Positions 24,312 to 34,176 are shown, numbered from the stretch's first letter. The stretch is DNA of 64,000 nt from Porphyromonas sp. (GCA_029983505.1 JASBZK010000005.1:9620-73619), one strand, 5' to 3'. Translations and numbers: made by a program. The notes: generated by a model not told the origin, from the sequence alone.

Positions 24312-26018
24312 TCAGGCTTTCTTTTGCTCTTTCTTCCAACTGTCCTTGAGGGAGACGGTGCGGTTAAAGACGAGCATTTCCTTGGTGCTGTCCTTGTCGG
24401 CGACGAAATAGCCGTTGCGGACGAACTGATACCGGTCACCGGGACGGGCTTCGGAGATGAACTCCTCGGCGTACGCAGAGGGGAGGATGATTTCGCTCTC
24501 GGGGTTGAGAAGCTCCGAGAGGTCGTCGTACTTCTCTTCCGCAGGGTTCTCGGACGTGAAAAGACGGTCATACAGACGCACTTCCACCGGAACCGCAGTC
24601 TCGGCGCTCACCCAATGAATGGTACCTTTGACCTTCTTGGAGGCTCCGGGCATACCCGAGAGCGTGTCGGGCTGGTAGTCGGCGTAGACGGTGGTGACAT
24701 TGCCTGAGGCGTCTTTTTCGCAGCCTGTGCAGGTGATGATGTAGGCACTCTTCAGGCGCACTTCGCCACCCGGAGTGAGACGGAAAAACTTCTTCGGAGC
24801 GTCTTCCATAAAGTCTTCGCGCTCGATCCAAAGCTCCTTCGAGAAGGTGATCTCGTGAGAAGCGCTCTCGGGATCCTCGGGGTTATTGACCATAGACATC
24901 TTTTCGGTCTGTCCCTCGGGGTAGTTGTTTATGATGAGCTTGACGGGGTTCAGTACGACAGAGACGCGTGTCGCCTTCTTATTGAGGTCCTCGCGTACGC
25001 TGTGCTCGAGGAGCGACATATCTACGGTGCCGTCGTACTTCGTGTACCCTATGTCGTCGATAAAATTCTTGATGCTCTCCGGAGTGTAGCCCCGTCTGCG
25101 GAGACCGACGAGGGTAGGCATACGCGGGTCGTCCCATCCGTGCACGAGATCGCGCTGAACCAGTTCGAGCAGTTTGCGCTTGCTCATCATAGTGTAGGTG
25201 AGGTTCAGACGGTTGAACTCGTATTGGTGCGGGCGATACGCTCCGTCCTTTAGCAGCTCGACAAAGTAATCGTACAGAGGCCGGTGCACGACGAACTCGA
25301 GTGTGCAGAGCGAATGGGTCACCCCTTCAAAGTAATCTGACTGTCCGTGGGCGAAGTCGTACATCGGGTAAACGTGCCACTTCGTACCGGTCCGGTGATG
25401 CGGGTGGTGGATGATACGGTAAATGATCGGATCACGGAAATGCATATTGGGGTGAGACATATCGATCTTCGCCCTTAGGGTCATCGCGCCTTCGGGGAAC
25501 TCGCCTTCGTTCATGCGGCGGAAGAGATCGAGACTCTCCTCGGTGGGGCGGTTGCGGTAGGGACTCTCGGTACCGGGAGAGGTGAGGGTACCTTTTTGGG
25601 CAGCGATTTGTTCGCTCGTCTGCTCGTCGACGTATGCTTTCCCCTCTTTGATGAGACGGACGGCGAAGTCGTAGAGGTCTTGGAAATAGTCCGAAGCGTG
25701 GAAGACGTTCGCCCACTCGAATCCCAGCCACTTGATGTCGCTCATGATGGCGTCGGTGTACTCGACGTCTTCTTTGACGGGATTGGTGTCGTCGAGGCGG
25801 AGGTTACAGATGCCTCCGTACTTTTGAGCGATGCCGAAGTCCAAGCAGATGGCTTTGGCGTGACCGATGTGGAGGTAGCCGTTGGGTTCGGGTGGAAAGC
25901 GCGTCTGTATGCGGCCGTCGTTAAGACCGTTACGGAGGTCTTCCTCCACGATCTGTTCGATAAAGTTCAGTGACTTCTCGGGTGTGGCATTAGCCTGTAT
26001 TTCGTTTGTTTCGCTCAT
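24312..26018 (-). CDS. glnS: Glutaminyl-tRNA synthetase
   Basis: A 568-residue class I aminoacyl-tRNA synthetase (EC 6.1.1.18). The ATP-binding motifs are PPEPNGYLHIGHAKA (HIGH) and MMSKRKLLEL (KMSKS-like). LRLDDTNPVKED and the C-terminal anticodon-binding beta-barrels are present. The direct Gln enzyme implies that at least tRNA-Gln is not charged only through the amidotransferase route. The gene lies 16 bases after mlaF and 19 bases before surA, in one run with the Mla genes. Confidence 0.97.
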   Translation of the reverse strand: MSETNEIQANATPEKSLNFIEQIVEEDLRNGLNDGRIQTRFPPEPNGYLHIGHAKAICLDFGIAQKYGGICNLRLDDTNPVKEDVEYTDAIMSDIKWLGFEWANVFHASDYFQDLYDFAVRLIKEGKAYVDEQTSEQIAAQKGTLTSPGTESPYRNRPTEESLDLFRRMNEGEFPEGAMTLRAKIDMSHPNMHFRDPIIYRIIHHPHHRTGTKWHVYPMYDFAHGQSDYFEGVTHSLCTLEFVVHRPLYDYFVELLKDGAYRPHQYEFNRLNLTYTMMSKRKLLELVQRDLVHGWDDPRMPTLVGLRRRGYTPESIKNFIDDIGYTKYDGTVDMSLLEHSVREDLNKKATRVSVVLNPVKLIINNYPEGQTEKMSMVNNPEDPESASHEITFSKELWIEREDFMEDAPKKFFRLTPGGEVRLKSAYIITCTGCEKDASGNVTTVYADYQPDTLSGMPGASKKVKGTIHWVSAETAVPVEVRLYDRLFTSENPAEEKYDDLSELLNPESEIILPSAYAEEFISEARPGDRYQFVRNGYFVADKDSTKEMLVFNRTVSLKDSWKKEQKKA

Positions 26019-26034
26019 GGGGCGGTATCCTTTG

Positions 26035-26763
26035 TTAGAGTCTGCTGATGAAGACGAAATTCTTGAGCAGCTCGTTGTCCGTGTTTTCGATTTCTTTTCC
26101 TTTCCCTTCCCAGTTCTTCTCTCCGTTGTGGATAAAGATAACTTTGTCTCCGATATTGTTGACGGAGTTCATATCGTGCGTATTGACGATGGTGACGATG
26201 CCGTTTTCGCGGGTGATTTCGAGCAGTAGGATGTCGATCACTTTGCTTGTCTCGGGGTCGAGACCACTCGTGGGTTCGTCACAAAAGAGGTACTTCGGCC
26301 CCAGTGCGATAGATCGTGCGATGGCGCCGCGCTTCTTCATCCCGCCGCTGATCTCGTTGGGGTACTTGTAGCGGGCATCCCAGAGCTGCACCTTGGAGAG
26401 ACACTCTTTGACGCGCTGATTGCGGTCTCTCTTTTTGAGCGCGCTGAACATATCCAGCGGAAACATCACGTTCTCGAAGAGCGTCATATTGTCGAAGAGG
26501 GCAGAGTTTTGGAAAAGCATACCCATCTCCACTCTCAGTCTCGTGACGTTTTTCTGCCCCATCTCCACGAGATTTCGTCCGGAATACAGCACCTCGCCGC
26601 TGTCGGGGGTCTCAAGACCGACGAGGCATTTCATCAGGACGGTCTTCCCGGCCCCGCTCTTGCCGATGATGAGCGAGCACTCTCCGGGGTTAAAGACGGC
26701 ATCGATCCCCTTGAGGACCTCCTTGTCTTCAAAAGATTTCCGTAGTGCTTTGACCTCGATCAT
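26035..26763 (-). CDS. mlaF: MlaF-like ABC transporter ATP-binding protein
   Basis: A 242-residue ATPase: Walker A IIGKSGAGKTVLMK (about residues 32-45), signature EISGGMKKRGAIARS, Walker B KYLFCDEPTSGLDP and H-loop NTHDM. It belongs to the Mla/Ttg2 lipid-transport family that moves phospholipid between the membranes to keep the outer membrane asymmetric. Its start overlaps the stop of mlaE by ATGA. No mce-domain (MlaD) gene is adjacent in this window. Confidence 0.94.
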   Translation of the reverse strand: MIEVKALRKSFEDKEVLKGIDAVFNPGECSLIIGKSGAGKTVLMKCLVGLETPDSGEVLYSGRNLVEMGQKNVTRLRVEMGMLFQNSALFDNMTLFENVMFPLDMFSALKKRDRNQRVKECLSKVQLWDARYKYPNEISGGMKKRGAIARSIALGPKYLFCDEPTSGLDPETSKVIDILLLEITRENGIVTIVNTHDMNSVNNIGDKVIFIHNGEKNWEGKGKEIENTDNELLKNFVFISRL

Positions 26764-27506
26764 ACCAAGAGCATTTGCGTCAGGACGAGGTCACTGACAA
26801 GGATTCCCACCGTGCTGTACACCACGCCGTTTGTGGAGGCTCTGCCGACTTCGAGTGCACCACCATGCACCGTGTATCCGCAGTAGGCACTCACGCTCGC
26901 GATGATAAAGACATAGACTTCGCCTTTGATCATCGAGTAGAGGATGCGGGACTCGTCGAAGAGAAACTGTACCCCCGTCACAAACTCCTTCAGCGGTACT
27001 GCCGGTGTGAAGACGGCAGCCAGATATCCACCCATTATGCCGATAAACATACTGAAGACTTCCAGTACGGGCAAAAAGAGCATCATGCCTGCCACTTTCG
27101 GCAAAATGATGTAATTGGCGCTATTCACCCCCATTATCTCGAGGGCGTCGATCTGCTCGGTGACCCGCATCGTCCCGATCTCGGACGCGATGGAGCTGCC
27201 GCACTTCCCCGCAAGAATCATACACATAATCGTGCTCGAAAACTCCAGCAGGATGATCTCCCTTGCGGAATATCCGAGGATGAACTTCGGGACAAGCGGA
27301 CTCGACGCGTTGATGCCGAGCTGGATGGTGATGACGGCGCCGATGAAAAATGAGACCAGCATCACGATCCACATCGATCCTACCCCTTGGGCATACACCT
27401 CCCGGCTCAGGTCTCGCCAGAAGATACGCCAGCGGCGCGGCAGGCGAAACGTCTGCCACATCAGGATCACATAGTCGCCAATCGTCTCAAAGATTCGGCC
27501 CATCAA
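26760..27506 (-). CDS. mlaE: MlaE-like ABC transporter permease
   Basis: A 248-residue inner-membrane permease with about five to six hydrophobic helices and the conserved MlaE core: LEFSSTIMCMILAGKCGSSIASEIGTMRVTEQIDALEIMG. It pairs with the MlaF-like ATPase whose start overlaps its stop. A -7-like TATATTTG (minus strand, 27556-27563) about 50 bases upstream suggests the transcript mlaE-mlaF-glnS-surA begins here. Confidence 0.95.
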   Translation of the reverse strand: MMGRIFETIGDYVILMWQTFRLPRRWRIFWRDLSREVYAQGVGSMWIVMLVSFFIGAVITIQLGINASSPLVPKFILGYSAREIILLEFSSTIMCMILAGKCGSSIASEIGTMRVTEQIDALEIMGVNSANYIILPKVAGMMLFLPVLEVFSMFIGIMGGYLAAVFTPAVPLKEFVTGVQFLFDESRILYSMIKGEVYVFIIASVSAYCGYTVHGGALEVGRASTNGVVYSTVGILVSDLVLTQMLLV

Positions 27507-27587
27507 AAATTTTTCTCCTTGTCTTTTCTCAGTGTTCCCGCCCTATATCTCCGTGCAAATATACATAAAAAGCAGACGCACCGGTTT

Positions 27588-27667
27588 AGTACAGACCGAG
27601 CCCGGCAAATGGTACAGACCGGGAGAAAGAAAAGGTACAGACCGAAAAAATGTCCTCGGTCTGTACC
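27588..27667. repeat. Four-unit 23-bp array, copy 6
   Basis: f 27588, f 27611, f 27634, r 27658. Units 3 and 4 form a 13-bp hairpin (AGGTACAGACCGA against TCGGTCTGTACCT). Located 76 bases behind the cydB stop and just upstream of the mlaE -7 box. Confidence 0.9.
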
Positions 27668-27743
27668 TCTTTTGCGTTGACTTTAATAACCGTGAGCCGG
27701 TCGTGGTGGTGTCTGAAGTGATTCGACGCCCAGACTCTCGGCT

Positions 27744-28904
27744 TTAGTAAGCGTTACCGCGGGTAAGCTCGTCTTTGTCAAACTTGTGGAAGTCGATCTT
27801 GCGCCAAGCATAGAAGATATAGGCGAGGACAAACGGCACAAGTATGGAGACATAAGCCATCGTGCGGAGCGTGAAAAGGGACGAAGAACTGTTTTGGATC
27901 GTCAGTGAGCTCTGCAGGTCTGCCACCGAGGGATAGTAGGAAGTGTGGCCCCAACCGAGCATCAAGAAGATGCAGGTCACGGTGAGGACGACACCCACGC
28001 CGTGGTACCAGATGCCTTTCGTCCAGTCTTTTTTCAGGAGCGTCTTAATCACCCCGAAGAGTACCAGCACGACGCCGACGAGGATGCCGGCGAGGAGGTA
28101 CGGCATCGCAAGGAGGTTATGGAGATACTTGTAGGGTTCCATAAAGACTTCGCCCGTCTCGGGGTCTACCGCAAAACCGTCCTTGACGAGGACATAGCCC
28201 ACGAAGGCAAGGAACGTGACGACGAAGATGGCGGCGTTTGCAAGAAGCCTTTTGCGGAACACGCCGTTCAGCTCGGGCTCCGTCACGTTATTGATGAAGT
28301 AGAGGAGGGCAGTGGTACGCGCAAGGAAAAGGACGCAGATGCCGAAGAGGACGTTCCAGAGGTTCAAGACCGCTTCGAGTCCGTGGAGCTGCACACCGTT
28401 ATAGGGCTGCCAGACGGAGACGGTGGTCGTACCCCCGAGAGCGGTGACGGCGTCACGGTCTACGGTGAAATTGGCACCCGTGAAGAACGTCGCTACCGCA
28501 GTCCCGAGGAGGATCGGAGCGAGGACGCCATTGAGGAACAGGAACGTCTGATACGTCTTCGAGCCGAGGACGTTGCCTTTCTTATGCTGATACTCGTAGG
28601 AAAAAGCCTGGAGTACGAAGACGAGCAAAATCAGCATCCAGACCCAGTAAGCACCCCCGAAAGAGGTGGAGTAAAAGAGCGGAAAGGAGGCAAAGAACGC
28701 CCCGCCGAAGGTCACGAGCGTTGTGAAGGTGAACTCCCACTTGCGCCCCGCCGAGTTGACGATGATGCCGCGGTGAAGCGGTGTCTTGCCCGCGGAGAAG
28801 ATAAAGCTCTGACCGCCTTGAACGAAAAGGAGGAAGACCAAAAGTCCGCCGAGGAGGGAGATGATGAACCACCAGTAGTGCTGTAAGAATGCGTATGTTT
28901 CCAT
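27744..28904 (-). CDS. cydB: Cytochrome bd ubiquinol/menaquinol oxidase subunit II
   Basis: A 386-residue integral membrane protein with about nine helices, typical of CydB (FVQGGQSFIF near the start; WEFTFTTLVTFGGAFFASFPLFYST; GWGHTSYYPSV near the end). With CydA it forms the high-affinity terminal oxidase that reduces oxygen to water using menaquinol. In these anaerobes it serves oxygen scavenging and microaerobic growth. It is 22 bases behind cydA and last in the DUF4492-cydA-cydB operon. Confidence 0.95.
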   Translation of the reverse strand: METYAFLQHYWWFIISLLGGLLVFLLFVQGGQSFIFSAGKTPLHRGIIVNSAGRKWEFTFTTLVTFGGAFFASFPLFYSTSFGGAYWVWMLILLVFVLQAFSYEYQHKKGNVLGSKTYQTFLFLNGVLAPILLGTAVATFFTGANFTVDRDAVTALGGTTTVSVWQPYNGVQLHGLEAVLNLWNVLFGICVLFLARTTALLYFINNVTEPELNGVFRKRLLANAAIFVVTFLAFVGYVLVKDGFAVDPETGEVFMEPYKYLHNLLAMPYLLAGILVGVVLVLFGVIKTLLKKDWTKGIWYHGVGVVLTVTCIFLMLGWGHTSYYPSVADLQSSLTIQNSSSSLFTLRTMAYVSILVPFVLAYIFYAWRKIDFHKFDKDELTRGNAY

Positions 28905-28926
28905 ATAGCTTATATCAATCTATGCG

Positions 28927-30495
28927 TTACTTATGCTCTTCTTTGGTGTCCGGGCCTTTCTTCAGAGCATTCCACATTATGGAGCCCTCGGCGACGAGCA
29001 TTATGGAGAAGAGGATGAGGAAGACGAAGAAGGTGACTTTCACAGACCCTACCGCGAGACTGGAGATGGCGGCATTGAGCGGGAGCACGTCCTGTATCGT
29101 CCAAGGCTGACGACCCACTTCGGCAAGAATCCAGCCCGATTGGCTGCAGATGTATACGAGGGGGATGCAGAGGATCATTACCCAGGCAAACCACCTCTTG
29201 GAGGCGAAGGAAGAGACGCGCTTTTTGCTTGTGAAGAAGAGAGCGAGGGCAAAGACAAGGAGGAAGAGCCCGGAGAGGTAGACCATAATGCGGAAGCTGA
29301 AGTAGAGCAGCGTAATGTGCGGTATGAGGTCCGCGGGACTCTCGAGGTAAGCGTATCCGAAGTCTTTGAAGTTGTCCTTGAGGACGGTCCGTGCTTCTTC
29401 TGCCTTTGCGGTGTCTCCGGCTTTCGTGGCGGCACGGTAGTCCGCGAGGGCTTGGACGGCCAGTTTACCGTTTGCCATCCGCTCTTCGGCAGACGGAGCT
29501 ATGGTGCCGTCGGGAAGGGTATATCCGCCACGGACGATGTCGTTGATACCGGGGAGGTAGGTGTATCCGTCCGAAGGATCGCTGAGAAGCTTAAGGAGTC
29601 CGGGGATTTCGAGATTGAATACCCAGTCTTCTTTTGCGTCGTTGCCGAGGTCGGCTGCCGACTTATTGGGAATACCGATGACACTGAGACCGGCGTCATC
29701 GGAGCCGTTCCAGTGGTTTTCCATCGCGGCAAGCTTCATCGGCTGATGCTTGGTGATCTGGATGGCAGAGAGGTGACCGGAGAAAATAGCCACGAGGATG
29801 GCGAAAAGGCCCAAGCCCGCACCGATCTTAATGGACTCCACGGCAAAGCGCGTGTGGCGCTTCCGGAGCAGATAGATGGCGCTGAAACCCATAACCATAA
29901 TCGATCCGAGCACCCAGGAGGAGAGCACGGTGTGGAACCACTTCACGACGGCCACGGGTGAGAACGCGACGGCGAGGAAGTCCACCATCTCGTTGCGTGC
30001 GGTGTCGGGGTTGAATTCCATTCCCGCAGGGTATTGCATCCAGGCGTTGGCCACGAGGATCCACCACGCGGAGATGGTGGCGCCGATGATGGTGAGCCAT
30101 GTGGACCAGAGGTGGAACTTCTTGGAGACTTTCCCCCAGCCAAAGAACATCACGGCGAAGAACGTCGCTTCCATAAAGAAGGCGAGTATCCCTTCTATCG
30201 CGAGCGGAGCACCGAAGATGTCGCCCACGAAGTAGGAGTAATTGGACCAGTTCGTCCCGAACTCGAACTCGAGGATGATACCCGTGGCGATGCCGGCCGC
30301 AAAGTTGATGGCGAAGATCTTTTGCCAAAACTTAGCCGTCTTCTCCCAAAAGTCCTCCCCCGTGCGGTAGTACTTGCTCTCCGCAATGGCCATAATGATG
30401 CCCACGCCGAGGGTGAAGGGGACAAAAAGCCAGTGGTACATTGCTGTCATCGCGAATTGCCAGCGAGACCAGTCGATAAGTGCACTTAGTAACAT
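28927..30495 (-). CDS. cydA: Cytochrome bd oxidase subunit I
   Basis: A 522-residue polytopic subunit carrying hemes b558, b595 and d. Family blocks: DWSRWQFAMTAMYHWLFVPFTLG (His ligand region), GTNWSNYSYFVGDIFGAPLAIEG, WWILVANAWMQYPAGMEFN and the GRQPWTIQDVLP motif near the end. The quinol-binding Q loop (about residues 240-380) is of moderate length. It is preceded by the small DUF4492 gene (57-base gap) and followed by cydB. Confidence 0.96.
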   Translation of the reverse strand: MLLSALIDWSRWQFAMTAMYHWLFVPFTLGVGIIMAIAESKYYRTGEDFWEKTAKFWQKIFAINFAAGIATGIILEFEFGTNWSNYSYFVGDIFGAPLAIEGILAFFMEATFFAVMFFGWGKVSKKFHLWSTWLTIIGATISAWWILVANAWMQYPAGMEFNPDTARNEMVDFLAVAFSPVAVVKWFHTVLSSWVLGSIMVMGFSAIYLLRKRHTRFAVESIKIGAGLGLFAILVAIFSGHLSAIQITKHQPMKLAAMENHWNGSDDAGLSVIGIPNKSAADLGNDAKEDWVFNLEIPGLLKLLSDPSDGYTYLPGINDIVRGGYTLPDGTIAPSAEERMANGKLAVQALADYRAATKAGDTAKAEEARTVLKDNFKDFGYAYLESPADLIPHITLLYFSFRIMVYLSGLFLLVFALALFFTSKKRVSSFASKRWFAWVMILCIPLVYICSQSGWILAEVGRQPWTIQDVLPLNAAISSLAVGSVKVTFFVFLILFSIMLVAEGSIMWNALKKGPDTKEEHK

Positions 30496-30552
30496 AGCTT
30501 CTGATGTGTTTGATTATAAATATATGTGTGGATTGATTGTGTCGGGAGTGGG

Positions 30553-30852
30553 TCACTTGAGTGCACGGTCCACGAATTGCTCCGTGACGTACTCGCCCTT
30601 GGCTTCGTCCGTGCCGTCCGTCTTCTGCCCCAGAAAGTTCGGGAAAAGGAACGCCTTCAAGATCGCGAACATAATAAAGAGCTTGATGAGTACGAGAAGC
30701 CAAAGCTGCCGCCCCGTCTTACTCAGATTCTTGAAGCCGTCCCTGTACATCTCCCACGCCCGCGTCCAAAAACCTTTCTTGTCGGTTCCGGCGCCGGTCG
30801 CGTCTGCATACGGGGCTGAAGGGGTGGTGTTTTTGTCTATTTGAAGGCTCAT
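30553..30852 (-). CDS. DUF4492 small membrane protein associated with cytochrome bd
   Basis: A 99-residue protein with one membrane helix near the middle (LWLLVLIKLFIMFAILKAFLF) preceded by WEMYRDGFKNLSKTGRQ, the DUF4492 pattern. Bacteroidetes genomes place this family directly before cydAB, so a small accessory subunit role, comparable to CydX, is plausible but unproven. The start at 30852 is chosen by family and by the promoter 27 bases upstream. An extension to 30909 would run into that promoter. Confidence 0.85.
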   Translation of the reverse strand: MSLQIDKNTTPSAPYADATGAGTDKKGFWTRAWEMYRDGFKNLSKTGRQLWLLVLIKLFIMFAILKAFLFPNFLGQKTDGTDEAKGEYVTEQFVDRALK

Positions 30853-30878
30853 AATCCGGGGGCTGTTGTAATTCGGTA

Positions 30879-30910
30879 TAAAATTAGATACTTTACCCCA
30901 CATCACCAAA
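30879..30910 (-). promoter_or_regulatory. Promoter of the cyd operon
   Basis: Minus-strand TTTG (30907-30910), exactly 20 bases, TAATTTTA (30879-30886); last base of the -7 box deviates. Short leader of about 20 bases. Confidence 0.65.
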
Positions 30911-31005
30911 TTTTGGGACGACTTTTTTATAAGTTTTGTAAAATAAGATGCGTTTTTCCCTATTTGGTCACAGGTTTAGGGGATGACGGAGGGGGAAAAG
31001 ATTTT

Positions 31006-31084
31006 GGTCTGTACCTCGAAGTAACGAGATACAGACCAAAAGTTTGGCGAGACACGTACCGGGGAACTCTTCCCGGTACGGCCG
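31006..31084. repeat. Four-unit 23-bp array, copy 7
   Basis: r 31006, f 31028, f 31051, r 31075. Units 1-2 and 3-4 each form a hairpin, the first as TTTTGGTCTGTACCTCG against CGAGATACAGACCAAAA. It ends 6 bases before the gcvP stop codon. Confidence 0.92.
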
Positions 31085-31090
31085 AAATTT

Positions 31091-33943
31091 TTAGCCGAAG
31101 CAGGAGTAGGTGACCACGAGGTTGCGGTCGCCGAAAGCATTGTCGACCCGGGAGACGTTCACCCAGAACTTATTCTCGCGGAGATACTCGAGCGCGAAAG
31201 CGGCCTTTTCTCTTCCGTAGGAGTGAGTCCACTCGTCAGCCGCCACTTCGTATTGAGGATGGGGTGCGTTCTTCAGGACGTTATCCTCCTTGTCTGCTTT
31301 TCCGGTCATCACTTCCTCGATTTCCTCCCGGATTTTCAGGAGAACATCGGCGAAGCGGTCAAGCTCCATCAGACTCTCAGACTCGGTTGGCTCGATCATC
31401 AGTGTGCCGTGTACGGGGAATGAAAGCGTCGGAGCGTGGTAGTTGAAGTCCATCAGGCGCTTGGCGATGTCTGTTTCGTCGATGCCGGACATCTGTTTGA
31501 TACCCCGGCATTCGAGGATGAGTTCATGCCCGACGAAACCGGTGGCACCGGTATAAGTGATGCCGTAGGCTTCTTTGAGACGCGTGGCGAGATAATTGGC
31601 GTTTAGGATGGCGGTTGCCGTAGATGCCCTCAGTCCTTTGGCTCCAAGAAGACGAATGTAGGCGTACGAGATACCGCAAATTGCCGCTGATCCGAAAGGA
31701 GACGAGGAGACCGGTTTGTGATCCGATCCGTTGCAGATGGAGTGGCTCGGCAGGTGTGGCGCGAGGAATGCTTTGACCGTGATGGGGCCTTCGCCCGGAC
31801 CGCCACCGCCGTGGGGGATGGCAAAAGTCTTGTGGAGGTTGAGGTGGCAGACATCCGCACCGATGAGACCGGGACTGGTGTAGCCTACCTGAGCGTTCAT
31901 ATTCGCTCCGTCCATATAGCAGAGCCCGCCGCGGTCGTGGACGATTTGGAAGAGTTTCTTGATCTCTACCTCAAATATCCCGTGGGTGGACGGGTAGGTG
32001 ATCATAGTGCCGGCGAGGCGGTCTTTGTACTCGTCCGCTTTGGCTTCGAAATCCGCTACGTCAATATTTCCCCGGGCGTCGCTCTTGACGATTACCAGCT
32101 TGAAGCCGGCAAGAGCGGCAGAGGCCGGATTGGTGCCGTGTGCAGAAGCGGGCAAAAGGATTACATCCCGATCTTTCCCCCCGTTTGCATCGTGGTAGGA
32201 GCGGATGGTGATGAGTCCCGCGTATTCCCCTGACGCGCCAGAGTTCGGCATAAAGCAGGTCTTGTCGAGTCCGGTGATTTCGGCGAGGTACTTGTCGAGG
32301 TTGTCCAGCATTTCGAGGTAGCCCTCTGTCTGATCCGACGGCGCATAGGGGTGGATGTGGGCGAAACGGGGGTTGGAGAGGATAAAGAGCTCGGCTGCGC
32401 CATTGAGCTTCATCGTACAGGACCCGAGAGAGATCATAGACTGAGCGAGCGAGATGTCCCGTCTCTCGAGCCACTTCATGTAGCGCATGATGTCCGTCTC
32501 GGTGTGGTACTTATTGAAGACGTCTTGGGAGAGGAAGTCGGTCGTGCGGCGTACCTTTTCGTCCACGGGGACGTACTCGCCGGGGAGCTCGGCAGGGTCT
32601 ACGGACGAGAGGCCTTTCGCCTCGGAGAAGATGTAGTACAGAGTCGCGAGATCGCTCTCCAGTGTGGTCTCGTCGAGGGAGATCCCGATGGAGTTGTCGG
32701 CGAAATACCGGAAGTTGACTTTGCAGTCAAGGGCTGTTTCTTCGATCTTCTTGCGGTCGGCTTCCGAGAGACCCACGACTTTGAGGGTGTCGAAATAGAG
32801 GTCGTTAGCCTGGGTATATCCTAGCTTCTTGAGCTGCTTGTCCAAGGTCACGGCATACGTGTGGATGCGGCCTGCGATGTCGCGGAGACCCTCGGGGCCG
32901 TGGTAGACGGCATAGAAGGCGGACATCGTCGCGAGGAGTGCCTGAGCGGTGCAGATATTGGAGGTCGCTTTTTCGCGCTTGATGTGCTGTTCGCGCGTCT
33001 GGAGCGTGAGGCGGAATCCCTCGTGTCCGAGGCGGTCTTTGCTGATGCCCACGATACGGCCGGGGATGATGCGGACGTAGTCGTTTGTGGCGGAGAGGTA
33101 GCCGGCAGAGGGACCACCGAAGTACATCGGGATGCCGAAACGCTGAGCGGAGCCGAAGACGATATCCGCGCCCATCTCACCGGGCGGGGTGAGGAGCACG
33201 AGGCTCATCAGGTCGGCTGCGACGGCGACGGGGATGCCGGCGTCTTTGGCTTTGCGGATAAAGCCCTCTGCGTCTATGATCCGACCGTCGTCATTGGTGT
33301 ACTGGATGATGGCTCCGAAGTAGGCGTTGCCGTCGAAAGAGAAGTTTTCCCGCTTGCCGACGACGATCTCGACGTCCCACTGTGCGGCACGGGTCTCAAT
33401 GACGCGGCGTGTGGATAGGAAGAGGTCGTCTGCCACGAAGAGCTTTTTCGCCTCCTTCTTGGCGCGGGGACGGTTGTGGAGGAGCATAGAGGCTGCTTCT
33501 GCTCCGGCTGTCGCCTCGTCAAGGAGGGAGCAGTTGGTAAGGAGAAGACCGGTGAGCTCGGTGATGACGGTCTGGAAGTTGAAGAGCGCTTCGAGGCGTC
33601 CTTGGGAAATCTCGGCCTGATACGGGGTGTAGGAGGTGTAGTAGCCGGCGTTTTCGAGGACGTTGCGTTGGATGGTGGCGGGCGTGACGGTGTCGTACCA
33701 CCCTTGACCTATGTAGGAGGTAAAGATTTCGTTCTTTTCGCCGAGTTGGCCGATGTGCTCGACGAGTTCGCGTTCGGTCATAGGCTCCGGCAGATCCATC
33801 TCTTTGTCCAAAAGGATGTCTTCGGGCATCACTTTATGGATGAGTTCGTCGATGGAGGAGACTCCGATCGCACCCAGCATCTTCTTTACCTCTTGAGGCT
33901 TTGTGACGCCGATGTGGCGGATGGAGAAGTCATTGGTATTCAT
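31091..33943 (-). CDS. gcvP: Glycine dehydrogenase (decarboxylating), P protein
   Basis: A 950-residue single-chain P protein of the glycine cleavage system (EC 1.4.4.2), which decarboxylates glycine and passes the aminomethyl group to lipoyl-GcvH. Both halves are fused; the PLP lysine is in HLNLHKTFAIPHGGGGPGEGP (C-terminal half). The N-terminal signature RHIGVTKPQEVKKML and SYTPYQAEISQGRLEALFNFQT are intact. No gcvT or gcvH lies in this window. The leader (start 33943, -7-like TATATTTG at 34031-34038) carries a hairpin TCGGGGG/CCCCCGA at 34002-34021 of unknown meaning. Confidence 0.97.
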   Translation of the reverse strand: MNTNDFSIRHIGVTKPQEVKKMLGAIGVSSIDELIHKVMPEDILLDKEMDLPEPMTERELVEHIGQLGEKNEIFTSYIGQGWYDTVTPATIQRNVLENAGYYTSYTPYQAEISQGRLEALFNFQTVITELTGLLLTNCSLLDEATAGAEAASMLLHNRPRAKKEAKKLFVADDLFLSTRRVIETRAAQWDVEIVVGKRENFSFDGNAYFGAIIQYTNDDGRIIDAEGFIRKAKDAGIPVAVAADLMSLVLLTPPGEMGADIVFGSAQRFGIPMYFGGPSAGYLSATNDYVRIIPGRIVGISKDRLGHEGFRLTLQTREQHIKREKATSNICTAQALLATMSAFYAVYHGPEGLRDIAGRIHTYAVTLDKQLKKLGYTQANDLYFDTLKVVGLSEADRKKIEETALDCKVNFRYFADNSIGISLDETTLESDLATLYYIFSEAKGLSSVDPAELPGEYVPVDEKVRRTTDFLSQDVFNKYHTETDIMRYMKWLERRDISLAQSMISLGSCTMKLNGAAELFILSNPRFAHIHPYAPSDQTEGYLEMLDNLDKYLAEITGLDKTCFMPNSGASGEYAGLITIRSYHDANGGKDRDVILLPASAHGTNPASAALAGFKLVIVKSDARGNIDVADFEAKADEYKDRLAGTMITYPSTHGIFEVEIKKLFQIVHDRGGLCYMDGANMNAQVGYTSPGLIGADVCHLNLHKTFAIPHGGGGPGEGPITVKAFLAPHLPSHSICNGSDHKPVSSSPFGSAAICGISYAYIRLLGAKGLRASTATAILNANYLATRLKEAYGITYTGATGFVGHELILECRGIKQMSGIDETDIAKRLMDFNYHAPTLSFPVHGTLMIEPTESESLMELDRFADVLLKIREEIEEVMTGKADKEDNVLKNAPHPQYEVAADEWTHSYGREKAAFALEYLRENKFWVNVSRVDNAFGDRNLVVTYSCFG

Positions 33944-34096
33944 CTGAAACAGGTGGCTTGTAAAATGTATGTTTGGGGTTCTCAGTTATACTCGAAATTT
34001 GTCGGGGGAAGGCACCCCCGATTCTGTCCTCAAATATACCAATTTTTACGCGGACTTTTTCTCCCGCCATTTTGCGCTCTTTCCACCCCGAATTTT

Positions 34097-34176
34097 GGTA
34101 CAGACCGAGACGATTTTCTATGTCCGTACGGCGTCGCCGCGTGGTACGGACCAAAGATATCCTCCCGGTCCGTATC
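34097..34176. repeat. Four-unit 23-bp array, copy 8 (between divergent genes)
   Basis: f 34097, r 34121, f 34143, r 34167. Unlike most copies it lies between two divergent genes (gcvP and the YjdI-like gene), not at a gene's 3' end. Its first spacer (GAGACGATTTTCTA) closely resembles that of copy 12. Confidence 0.9.

Noticed and set aside
24293..24571. N-terminal extension of the SurA-like protein
   Set aside because: It overlaps the glnS coding sequence in another frame and would bury the obvious signal peptide.
33944..34040. Glycine riboswitch upstream of gcvP
   Set aside because: No tandem aptamer-like conserved blocks are visible; only a simple hairpin is present.
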